Of a stretch of 24,452 nt of DNA, positions 1 to 6,105 are shown piece by piece. The notes beneath the pieces are model-generated. The model searched no databases, was not told the DNA's origin, and saw only the letters and a list, made by a program, of their open reading frames with translations. Made by a program: the position numbers and the translations under genes. How positions within the stretch are numbered: the stretch's first letter is position 1; every line of letters begins with the position of its first letter. Source of the stretch: a virus; IMG/VR virus record IMGVR_UViG_3300006924_000171, positions 1-24,452 of that record; one strand, 5' to 3'.

Positions 1-1
1 C

Positions 2-700
2 ATCAATGGTAAACCTACTGTGTTTTATGAAACTGCAAAAGAAGCATACGAGCATAGACAGAATGTTGACAGTTTAAAGACAGCATTGGCAAATAAACAA
101 GATGAAACTGATCCTTATCAAACACAAATTGACGAATTAAACAATAGTGCTATACAAGAAATTAATTGGAATGTAGTAAACGAGTTAACCAGCTACAAAG
201 ATCATCAAGAGTTCTTGTTAAAACTATTGACAAACAAAGATAGTTTTATTCGTAAGAAGATTATTGAACAAAACTTAGCATACTTAAACAACAGGCTTAC
301 ATATTACTTAGACAAAATAGGTTTACCACATACTGTAGTGTTTAAAAATGACCTAACAGTTGAAATACAACAACTAGGACAGGACTTAGACTTTGATAAC
401 TTGAGTAGAGGTGAACGTAATAGACTTATACTTGGTATGAGTTGGTCGTTCCGTGATGTATGGGAAAGTTTATATCAGAACATTAACTTACTATTCATTG
501 ATGAGCTTATTGATAGTGGTATGGACACAGCAGGTGTTGAAAGTTCTATTAGTATTCTTAAGAAAATGGCTAGAGAGCGTGGTAAAAACGTATACCTAAT
601 TTCACACAAAGACGAACTAATGGGTAGAGTTACAAATGTACTTAAAGTTATAAAAGAAAACGGCTTTACTAGTTATGACAACGATATAGAAATACAATAA
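2..700 (+). CDS. 46: gp46-like recombination endonuclease subunit (SbcC/Rad50-type ATPase), 3' part
   Basis: This is the C-terminal part of a Rad50/SbcC-type ABC ATPase; the frame is open to the left edge, so the N-terminal Walker A half lies outside the window. The visible part starts in a charged coiled-coil stretch and then shows an ABC signature (LSRGERNRLILG), a Walker B (NLLFIDELIDSG) and the H-loop histidine (LISHKDE). In T4, gp46 pairs with gp47 nuclease to process DNA ends for recombination-dependent replication and host DNA breakdown. The length from the coiled coil to the stop fits the family. The stop codon overlaps the next start (TAATG), so the two are translationally coupled. 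Seen: motifs and overlap. Family knowledge: the gp46/47 role. Confidence 0.9.
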   Translation: MNGKPTVFYETAKEAYEHRQNVDSLKTALANKQDETDPYQTQIDELNNSAIQEINWNVVNELTSYKDHQEFLLKLLTNKDSFIRKKIIEQNLAYLNNRLTYYLDKIGLPHTVVFKNDLTVEIQQLGQDLDFDNLSRGERNRLILGMSWSFRDVWESLYQNINLLFIDELIDSGMDTAGVESSISILKKMARERGKNVYLISHKDELMGRVTNVLKVIKENGFTSYDNDIEIQ

Positions 701-912
701 TGACAGACGATACGCATGATCTACTTACAAAGGCTTATATGCAATACTATAAAGCCAATGAAGCGTTTGAAATTCGCAAAAGCGAACGTACTAAACGTGA
801 AGCACGTAGGTGGTTAAGCGAAATTCGTCGTTTGTGTTCTACACGCAGAGTAGAAATCATGGACGACTTCACATCTAACAAGAAGAACCAGAATCAAGGA
901 CAAGATACATAG
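700..912 (+). CDS. Small basic hypothetical protein (70 aa)
   Basis: This short ORF is coupled to gp46 by a one-base TAATG overlap. The product is highly charged and predicted helical, with an Arg/Lys-rich middle (EIRKSERTKREARRWLSEIR) and a polar Lys/Asn/Gln tail. There is no signal peptide, membrane segment or recognisable catalytic motif. The basic helix could bind nucleic acid or a partner of the gp46/47 complex, but that rests only on its position and charge. Coding status is supported by the overlap, the consistent codon use and the absence of any competing ORF. I do not recognise a family. Confidence 0.7.
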   Translation: MTDDTHDLLTKAYMQYYKANEAFEIRKSERTKREARRWLSEIRRLCSTRRVEIMDDFTSNKKNQNQGQDT

Positions 913-931
913 GCACAATGTAAGTAAGTTC

Positions 932-1354
932 ATGCAGTGGACTTATAAAGGTAAGAAAATAGACGAACTTCCAGAGGATTGCGAAGCATTTGTTTATCTA
1001 ATCACTAACATCACTGATAATCGTAAGTACGTAGGCAAGAAACTAGCTAAGTTTAAGACAACTAAGCCACCACTCAAAGGCAGAAAAAACAAAAGGCGTG
1101 GAACTAAAGAATCAGATTGGAGAGACTATTGGGGCTCCAGTGATAACTTATTAAGAGACGTTGAAGAATTAGGCCCAAAGAAATTCACCAGAGAAATATT
1201 ATATTACTGCAAAAGCAGAGGCTTAGCAAGTTACTTAGAGGCTAAAGAACAGTTTGACCGTAGAGTACTAGAAACAGACGAGTATTATAACGGAATTATT
1301 AATGTACGGGTTGGCGGTTCTAAAATTCTAAAAGAAGAATTACGCAAATTATAG
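932..1354 (+). CDS. SegE-like GIY-YIG endonuclease-domain protein (140 aa)
   Basis: The first GIY-YIG element appears as VYLITN (residues 21-26) and the second as KYVGKK (32-37), with the expected spacing. A basic loop follows (about 41-60), then a WGSS turn, a helix with Glu103 in SYLEAKE as the likely metal-binding glutamate, and YYNGIIN (118-124) as the Asn-containing end of the fold. This matches the SegE-type GIY-YIG domain found in T4-like phages, in which stand-alone proteins nick or cut DNA and may home. No DNA-binding extension (zinc finger, NUMOD) is visible, so it may be a housekeeping phage nuclease rather than a homing enzyme. The ribosome site is weak. It sits directly upstream of a long structured non-coding region. 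Confidence 0.75.
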   Translation: MQWTYKGKKIDELPEDCEAFVYLITNITDNRKYVGKKLAKFKTTKPPLKGRKNKRRGTKESDWRDYWGSSDNLLRDVEELGPKKFTREILYYCKSRGLASYLEAKEQFDRRVLETDEYYNGIINVRVGGSKILKEELRKL

Positions 1355-1355
1355 G

Positions 1356-1853
1356 CAAACATAGCAACATTGTTTGGTCGAGGTAGCTCGACTCGCTATG
1401 AACTTGTGGGAAATCCACCGGTGGATCTAGTGTGTTGCAAGGACAATACTAACTTAGGTATAAAAGATTGTGGCTCTGAGAAAAAGCAACCACAGAGTAA
1501 GTGATTTCGACTATTAGGGATTAACTGCTTTCCGCGTATTATGCGAATGCTGAAGTAGGGGGTATGCGGTACGCCGCCTCCGTGTAATTATATTACAATC
1601 TTCTTTAATAGATTGTGGCGATGCTCACTCAGATAATGTAGGAGTAGTCATTTTTTTTAATTCGTCCGGCAACGGGCGAATTGTGGCTCAACTATCTAGA
1701 TAATGCTAAAGTGCTTCGCACTTATATTCATATTATTACTTCTTTATAATATTAAAAGATATAAGTGTTTGAGCGACAGCGAAAAACAACAAGTACGAAG
1801 TACTTGTTCTAAACAATTCATAACTATCGAACAACGAATCCACGCAAACACTT
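1356..1853 (+). ncRNA. Candidate large structured non-coding RNA (about 500 nt)
   Basis: No credible gene lies between 1355 and 1874, but stems are dense. Perfect or near-perfect helices: 1360-1365/1395-1400 enclosing 1377-1382/1387-1392; 1403-1406/1438-1441 enclosing 1413-1418/1421-1426; 1474-1478/1493-1497; 1566-1569/1574-1577 with a UACG loop, extended by 1559-1562/1578-1581; 1595-1600/1611-1616; 1659-1668/1673-1682 with a GCAA (GNRA) loop; 1709-1714/1718-1723; and a 9-bp long-range stem 1763-1771/1845-1853 enclosing a 9-bp hairpin 1788-1796/1800-1808. A sigma70-like promoter (TTGCAA, 18-nt spacer, TATAAA) lies at 1435-1464. ATTGTGGC recurs at 1467, 1612 and 1680. Boundaries and strand are inferred; stems alone do not fix the strand, but GNRA and UNCG loops read correctly on plus. 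I cannot assign a known class. Confidence 0.6.
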
Positions 1854-1874
1854 GGAACAATTCAGATCGTAACT

Positions 1875-2057
1875 CTAATGTAGATCAGGATCACGTCCGA
1901 ATCCAGGCTTGACACTACTAACTTCGATTATCTCTATATCAAAATCACTGTGTGGGGACTGCATACGGAACATCTCAACGGCTTGGGTCGCTTCTTCCAT
2001 GCTATTAAGCCTAGCTACCTCTTTACCGTTAGACATTATAGTATAATGTGTAACCAT
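1875..2057 (-). CDS. Small hypothetical protein (60 aa), probably leaderless
   Basis: This minus-strand ORF has a plausible globular composition, starting MVTHYTIMSNGKEVARL and followed by a helix (SMEEATQAVEMFRMQ) and a strand (DFDIEIIEV). The beta-alpha-beta pattern looks like a small domain, but I do not recognise a family. There is no Shine-Dalgarno sequence ahead of the start. Instead a late-promoter-like ATTAAATA (2071-2064 on minus) lies immediately upstream and would place transcription start about one base before the ATG. Its 3' end faces the structured RNA region. Coding status rests on composition and promoter fit. Confidence 0.6.
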   Translation of the reverse strand: MVTHYTIMSNGKEVARLNSMEEATQAVEMFRMQSPHSDFDIEIIEVSSVKPGFGRDPDLH

Positions 2058-2063
2058 ATCGAA

Positions 2064-2071
2064 TATTTAAT
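2064..2071 (-). promoter_or_regulatory. T4-type late promoter, minus strand (ATTAAATA)
   Basis: ATTAAATA reads toward the 60-aa gene. With T4 spacing (last A at -6) the start would be near 2058, next to the ATG at 2057. One base departs from the usual TATAAATA. Confidence 0.45.
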
Positions 2072-2092
2072 GAGAGTTTGGGACTAATTAAG

Positions 2093-2100
2093 TATAAATA
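2093..2100 (+). promoter_or_regulatory. T4-type late promoter (TATAAATA)
   Basis: This is an exact match to the T4 late consensus. The predicted start is near 2106, followed by a strong AGGAG at 2111-2115 and the ATG at 2122. It would drive the 2122-4941 block. Confidence 0.8.
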
Positions 2101-2121
2101 TATTATACAAAGGAGTTTACT

Positions 2122-2637
2122 ATGAAAATCACACAAATAGTTACAGAAACAACAGTATCTGAAGCTCCTGGCGGAAGTGCTATAGGGAACCTAGCAAGAA
2201 AAGCTGGCGCAAAAGTTGCAGGCGCCGTTGGCGCTAAAGGCACAGCGGCTGGCATGACCGGTAAAGTAGACCAAAACGCCAGAGCAAAAGAAATATTCAC
2301 ACAATACAGAGGCTATATGGGTCAAACTGGTGGTAATCCAAAACAACCAACAGCAGATCAAGTTATGGACTTCCTACAAAAACAAAAACTTCCAACAAAG
2401 CGTATGCAGGGTGTACAAGGGCAAATGACTCCTAAACAAGTAGACGATTTGTTACAAGGAATTGCACAGGATTCGTTTAAAGGTCAAGCAGGCCAGGCGG
2501 CAACTGCAAGTAGTCCAGCTAGTTTAGGTGATAAGTTTGGATCAGCAAGTGCCCAAGGTGGTATACCAGCTGATTTGCAGAAAGAAATTGATGCACTAAG
2601 TCCACAGGACAAAGCAGAACTAGCGAAATTACTATAA
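2122..2637 (+). CDS. Probable virion/internal head protein with capsid-targeting-like N-terminus (171 aa)
   Basis: Late promoter and a strong AGGAG mark this as a late gene. The N-terminus MKITQIVTETTVSEA resembles T4 internal-protein targeting peptides (MK-x-hydrophobic ... ending in hydrophobic-x-Glu before Ala/Gly) that are cut by gp21; the candidate cut is after Glu14. A Gly/Ala/Lys-rich segment follows (about 17-50), then a folded-looking middle with two helix-turn elements (TADQVMDFLQKQKLP and TPKQVDDLLQGIAQD), a Ser/Ala/Gly linker and an acidic helical C-terminus (LSPQDKAELAKLL). No catalytic motif is visible. It precedes a second gene with the same kind of N-terminus by 10 bases. A head-internal, DNA-associated or injected role is inferred. 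Confidence 0.65.
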   Translation: MKITQIVTETTVSEAPGGSAIGNLARKAGAKVAGAVGAKGTAAGMTGKVDQNARAKEIFTQYRGYMGQTGGNPKQPTADQVMDFLQKQKLPTKRMQGVQGQMTPKQVDDLLQGIAQDSFKGQAGQAATASSPASLGDKFGSASAQGGIPADLQKEIDALSPQDKAELAKLL

Positions 2638-2647
2638 GGATCATTAG

Positions 2648-4789
2648 ATGAAACTCAACGAAGTAATCACAAGCAAAACCCAAACAATTTTAAATGAGGG
2701 TTGGCAAGATCTTAACGAAGCACAACAAAATTACTTAACACGTTTTGAATTAGAGCTTTGGCCACTAGTTGAGTCGTATGCAAAATTAGCAGAAGCAGAA
2801 TTAACACCAGATCAAATACAAGCAATCTTTAAAGGCGCTGAAGAAACAGCAATGGCCAGTGGAGATAATAAAACTGCACTTGGTAAAGCAGGTTCGGCAG
2901 TTGGAGCGGCGGCTAAATTACCCGTTGACCTAGCTAAAAAAGTTGATGCAAAGATTAATGAACTGGGCAAACTAGCACAGAACGCAGGACCAATTAAAAA
3001 TGCTGATGCAAAGTTTGAAGAACTTAAAAAGAAAATTGGAACAGGCGACAGTAAAGTTGTTGCAGGTGTAAAAGTAGTTAGTGATTGGGCAAAAGCAAAT
3101 CCTGGCAAGGCAAGTTTAGCAGTAGGTATATTAACAACTGTTGCGGCATTTGCAGGCGGACCATTAGGTGGTGCGGCCGCAGGTTTAGTACTACGTTCAA
3201 CAAAAGATTTATTACAAGGTGAAAAACTTTCAGGCGCAGTTGGTAAGTCACTTAAAACAGCGGCATATGGTGCTCTTGCTGGTGCAACATTCAAATATAT
3301 TTCAAGCGAGATTGTTGACAACATTGCAACTGCACAAGTATCAGAACTCAATGCTATGGAAGCGGCAATGAAATCAGAAAACTTTGCAACTGCCAAAGAA
3401 GCTGTGTTTGCAGACTTGGGTGTAGACGTTAATGCACTTGATGGTGCAGTAAGAATGAAGATTGACGGAAGCCTTAACGCATTTAACTACAGCTACGACA
3501 CAGTTATTCCAGGCGATATGATGGCACAGTACACAGCATTAGAAGCCGCGGTTGACGGAGCCAAAGACTTTAGTCCTGAACACTATAAAGCGTTTGGTGA
3601 GTTTCATGACTTTATGGCTAATTTGGTTAGATCAGAAAATGCAAAAGACCTAACAGCGGTATGGGACGCACTAAAACAAGTTCCAAGAGATGCTTTAACT
3701 ATGGATCAGTTACAAGAACTTGTAGCAACTGCTGAAAGTGGTGATGTAATTCTTGACAACTTAACAGAACTAGGCGGAGCAGTAGCGGCGGCGGCACAAG
3801 GTGCAATGCAAACAGTTGATGATACTGCTAAAGATGCACAAAATTCAAAACCTATTCCACCTGAAGAGAAAGAACAACTTGAATTAGATCTCAAAGGCGG
3901 AAGTGATGCAACACCAGTAGACAAAAACTTTGACAAGAGTCAAAAACTTTCTGACTTTGGAGCAGTAGGCGACAAAGCAGAATCAATTGATTACGATGAT
4001 GCATTTAACGAATACTTACAAGAAGCAGATCCGGTACAACAAGAACTACCATTAGACAATCCTAACTCACTAGGTGCTAAATTAAAACGTGGCGCAGGCA
4101 AAGTTGCAAGTAAGGCCGCAGGAGCAGTTAAGCAAGGTGCTAAAAGTGCAGTTGGTGCAGTTAAGCAAGGTGCTAAAGATGTAAGTAACAAAGTTACTGC
4201 TAACAAACTTAATAAAGATTGGAAGAAGATGGGTGAACCAACTGATTCCGGTAGCATTGTAAATATATTATCAGGTGCAGGGTTAACTAATGATCAAATA
4301 AGCAGTATTGCAGGATCAACACAAGCACCTATTAGTCCAGACGAAGCTAAACCAAGCACAGACGGTGCCGCAGACGCAACACAAGCGTCAACAGCAAGTG
4401 ATAATACAAAAGACACACAAACACCAGCTAAACCAACTAAAGCACCAGCAGAACCAGCTAAAGCTGAGCCTACAGATACAGGTGCAAAGAATTTAGACAG
4501 TACAAATACTAAAGGCGCTCCAACTAAACCAGGCAAACAAGAACCATCTAGTAAACCAACAACGCCTAAAAAACCGGGTAGCAACACAGCTACACCTACA
4601 CAGAGCAATGTTAAAACACTAGCACAAAAAATTAAACAGTCTGGTGCAAACACAGACAGTATTAAACGAGACCTAGCAGGTGGCAGTACTACATCGCAAG
4701 GTAGCACGGTTGACTTATCAGATTTAGCAAATAGGATTGCAAAAGCAGGCGTGCAGAAACAAGTACGACAAATGTTAATTGCAAAATGA
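2648..4789 (+). CDS. Large probable virion protein with hydrophobic segment and Lys/Ala repeats (713 aa)
   Basis: The start is MKLNEVITSKTQTILNEG, again like a gp21-cleavable targeting peptide, with LNE/G (after Glu17) as candidate cut. A helical domain follows, then a Gly/Ala-rich hydrophobic stretch (about 153-187, with AAFAGGPLGGAAAGLVL) that could insert in a membrane, and a second helical region to about residue 390. The C-terminal half is low complexity: a Lys/Ala amphipathic repeat (SAVGAVKQGAKD) near 480-515, and a Thr/Pro/Lys-rich linker (about 560-660). The ORF ends with a small helical domain. I recognise no enzyme. Its architecture (targeting peptide, hydrophobic hairpin, amphipathic repeats) suits a packaged protein ejected with DNA, which is inference. 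The 51-aa gene begins within its stop (ATGA). Confidence 0.65.
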   Translation: MKLNEVITSKTQTILNEGWQDLNEAQQNYLTRFELELWPLVESYAKLAEAELTPDQIQAIFKGAEETAMASGDNKTALGKAGSAVGAAAKLPVDLAKKVDAKINELGKLAQNAGPIKNADAKFEELKKKIGTGDSKVVAGVKVVSDWAKANPGKASLAVGILTTVAAFAGGPLGGAAAGLVLRSTKDLLQGEKLSGAVGKSLKTAAYGALAGATFKYISSEIVDNIATAQVSELNAMEAAMKSENFATAKEAVFADLGVDVNALDGAVRMKIDGSLNAFNYSYDTVIPGDMMAQYTALEAAVDGAKDFSPEHYKAFGEFHDFMANLVRSENAKDLTAVWDALKQVPRDALTMDQLQELVATAESGDVILDNLTELGGAVAAAAQGAMQTVDDTAKDAQNSKPIPPEEKEQLELDLKGGSDATPVDKNFDKSQKLSDFGAVGDKAESIDYDDAFNEYLQEADPVQQELPLDNPNSLGAKLKRGAGKVASKAAGAVKQGAKSAVGAVKQGAKDVSNKVTANKLNKDWKKMGEPTDSGSIVNILSGAGLTNDQISSIAGSTQAPISPDEAKPSTDGAADATQASTASDNTKDTQTPAKPTKAPAEPAKAEPTDTGAKNLDSTNTKGAPTKPGKQEPSSKPTTPKKPGSNTATPTQSNVKTLAQKIKQSGANTDSIKRDLAGGSTTSQGSTVDLSDLANRIAKAGVQKQVRQMLIAK
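4124..4177 (+). repeat. Direct repeat inside the 713-aa protein gene
   Basis: A 21-nt segment at 4124-4144 is repeated exactly at 4157-4177 (33-nt period). It encodes AVKQGAK twice within an amphipathic Lys/Ala helix. It is probably an intragenic duplication of a helical unit. Confidence 0.8.
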
Positions 4790-4941
4790 AACAGTATTAT
4801 AAAACAATAATTGACTGGCACGAAAAACATATTACATCTTTTCAAAGATGTGCAAATCTATCTAACTATCAAATGATGTGGACAGCTTTCGCTAAAGGTG
4901 TTTTAGTTTCGTGGGTTATATTTTATTTGGTTATCTGCTAG
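4786..4941 (+). CDS. Small membrane protein (51 aa)
   Basis: The ATG overlaps the TGA of the previous gene (ATGA), so it would be translated by coupling; there is no separate Shine-Dalgarno. The product begins MKQYYKTIIDWHEKHITSF, a charged aromatic N-terminal helix, and ends with a hydrophobic segment (about 34-51, AFAKGVLVSWVIFYLVIC) long enough for one transmembrane span. The stop lies three bases from the 3' end of the convergent minus-strand gene. Size and topology are those of small phage membrane proteins (holin-, antiholin- or superinfection-type), but nothing specific supports one of these. Confidence 0.6.
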   Translation: MKQYYKTIIDWHEKHITSFQRCANLSNYQMMWTAFAKGVLVSWVIFYLVIC

Positions 4942-4944
4942 ATC

Positions 4945-5175
4945 TTACCAGAACGGTTGTCCAGTCTTTTTAGCAGTTTCAAGATTTTCTTTAATTAGTT
5001 TAGAAAATATCTCTCTATCTTCAGGACCTACTTGATATATTTCTTCAAGACTAATCCCACCACGCATGTACCAGACCAATCGGGCAAGTTCCATCTTGAT
5101 GTTCTTTGTCTCGTTTTCTAGGTCGTCGACTAATCTTAGGATATCCTCTAGAGACTTAGAAGCTATCCTTATACG
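4945..5175 (-). CDS. 51: gp51-like hub assembly ORF, probably translated by -1 frameshift from gp26
   Basis: This is a 76-residue open extension in the -1 frame of the gp26-like gene, ending ...TAKKTGQPFW. It contains a helix (SLEDILRLVDDLENETKNIK), then ELARLVWYMRGG and PEDREIFSKLIKENLE, which resemble the small protein that follows gp26 in marine T4-like phages. No ATG, GTG or TTG lies between the frame's upstream TGA (5191-5193) and the ATG at 5094, so the N-terminal half has no canonical start. The ATG at 5094 would give only 49 residues and has no Shine-Dalgarno. A slippery run ends at 5175, just before the gp26 stop. An ATA/ATC start or the short 49-aa form are alternatives. In T4, gp51 is needed for hub assembly but is not part of the virion. 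Confidence 0.65.
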   Translation of the reverse strand, partial: RIRIASKSLEDILRLVDDLENETKNIKMELARLVWYMRGGISLEEIYQVGPEDREIFSKLIKENLETAKKTGQPFW

Positions 5176-5184
5176 AAAAAATTT
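5138..5184 (-). promoter_or_regulatory. Candidate -1 programmed frameshift site and downstream hairpin
   Basis: On the minus strand the end of gp26 reads AAATTTTTTC (5184-5175). In the gp26 frame this offers U UUU UUC and also A AAU UUU, both of the X XXY YYZ form. The gp26 stop follows after one codon. Five bases after the run, AGGATA (5169-5164) can pair with TATCCT (5143-5138) across a 20-nt loop, a possible stimulator. A -1 slip joins gp26 to the gp51-like frame. Confidence 0.55.
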
Positions 5185-6032
5185 GATTGATCAAACGCAA
5201 CTGGCATATCCCATTTAGCAGGAGCACCGGCTTCTTTTTCTTCGTCTGTTGCATCAACTGTGATTGGCTCTAAAGTAAACTTTTTCTTTTGAGCTTCCAT
5301 ACTGTCAACAACAGAAGAATAAAACTTCTTGTCTGCGTTTTGTATAAACTGTTGAATATGTAATTTGTCAGTTACAATTTGATCACCAGTTTGGATTGAT
5401 ACAATGCCTTGTTGTACCATATCAATTGTGATACCTGTTAAACGCATAAACGCTTGATTAAAGATTTCTAATTTTTGCTCTTCTGTCATATCATCTTCTT
5501 GTATAACTGAAGCAATACGCTGTTCTTCAAAAGTTTTAGTTGCAACTTTTGTAAACTCACGGTACGTTTGTGGTCTTATTGTAAGAGTAAGATCATCTAT
5601 TGTAATTATATCTTCAAACGAAACATTTTGAAACTTGTCAAGTACTACTCTTAAGTCTAGATCAAATTTACGTTCTAGTTTTGTATTTGGGATCTTAGAA
5701 GTTAATTCTAATTTCTCCCCGTATGTGGCAATTCTAATAGCAACCAATAGTGTGTCAATATCAAGCGTTGGTACGTCCCAAGCGTTTTTGATACTAGGTA
5801 CACAGCTTTGAATAACATCAACTGTAGACTGCCCGTTAAGTAATGCATCAGGAGTTTTAAACATAAGTTCATCTCTTGCCGTCATTGCATAAACAGGAAA
5901 TTCCATATTGTCTGTTACTTCCAAACTTCCATTAGGATACCATTTGCCGTTGCTTGGCAACTTAATGTAGATTTTTGGTTGCCTAAAATATTTCTGTAAC
6001 GGATTGGCTCCGCTTCTCTCTATTTCTGGCAT
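5169..6032 (-). CDS. 26: gp26-like baseplate hub protein / putative tail assembly chaperone (287 aa)
   Basis: The sequence matches the T4 baseplate gp26-type family as found in marine T4-like phages: PLQKYFRQPKIYIKLPSNGK at the N-terminus, then MTARDELMFKTPDALLNG, VIQSCVPSIKNAWDVP and LLVAIRIATYGEKLE. The family's zinc-finger-like region seems replaced here, as no CxxC pair is visible after ATYGEK. The C-terminus is acidic and ends DQSNFFV. A GGAG ribosome site precedes the ATG, and a minus-strand late promoter lies 39 bases upstream. It is transcribed away from the tape measure gene. In T4, genes 26 and 51 lie close to the tape measure gene 29. Near the stop is a slippery run that could extend it to about 362 residues. 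Confidence 0.8.
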   Translation of the reverse strand: MPEIERSGANPLQKYFRQPKIYIKLPSNGKWYPNGSLEVTDNMEFPVYAMTARDELMFKTPDALLNGQSTVDVIQSCVPSIKNAWDVPTLDIDTLLVAIRIATYGEKLELTSKIPNTKLERKFDLDLRVVLDKFQNVSFEDIITIDDLTLTIRPQTYREFTKVATKTFEEQRIASVIQEDDMTEEQKLEIFNQAFMRLTGITIDMVQQGIVSIQTGDQIVTDKLHIQQFIQNADKKFYSSVVDSMEAQKKKFTLEPITVDATDEEKEAGAPAKWDMPVAFDQSNFFV

Positions 6033-6044
6033 GGTTTATCTCCG

Positions 6045-6052
6045 GATAAATA
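6045..6052 (+). promoter_or_regulatory. T4-type late promoter (GATAAATA) for tape measure/portal
   Basis: It lies in the divergent gap between gp26 and the tape measure gene. The predicted start is near 6058, giving a 48-nt leader. Confidence 0.7.
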
Positions 6053-6070
6053 ATAAGTGTTCATATAGTA

Positions 6071-6078
6071 TATTTATG
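6071..6078 (-). promoter_or_regulatory. T4-type late promoter, minus strand (CATAAATA) for gp26/51
   Basis: The plus strand reads TATTTATG. The predicted start is near 6065, with a 33-nt leader carrying GGAG before the gp26 ATG. It faces the plus-strand promoter at 6045-6052, so the two transcripts start within about 8 bases and overlap slightly. Confidence 0.65.
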
Positions 6079-6105
6079 AATCTGAGTTATATAGGTACTT
6101 AATAA

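Noticed and set aside
1652-1682. T-run plus strong GCAA hairpin as a terminator
   Set aside because: The T run precedes the stem on plus and becomes an A run after the stem on minus, so it has the wrong order for either strand.
1356-1853. tmRNA, tRNA cluster or group I intron
   Set aside because: A GATTTCGAC stretch recalls tmRNA, but there is no T-arm consensus, acceptor stem or tag frame. No group I core segments and no interrupted exon are visible.
1703-1912. A 69-residue plus-strand ORF in the structured region
   Set aside because: Its codons are set by the hairpins 1709-1723, 1763-1853 and 1788-1808; composition is odd (leucine run then random), it has no ribosome site, and it runs into the convergent gene.
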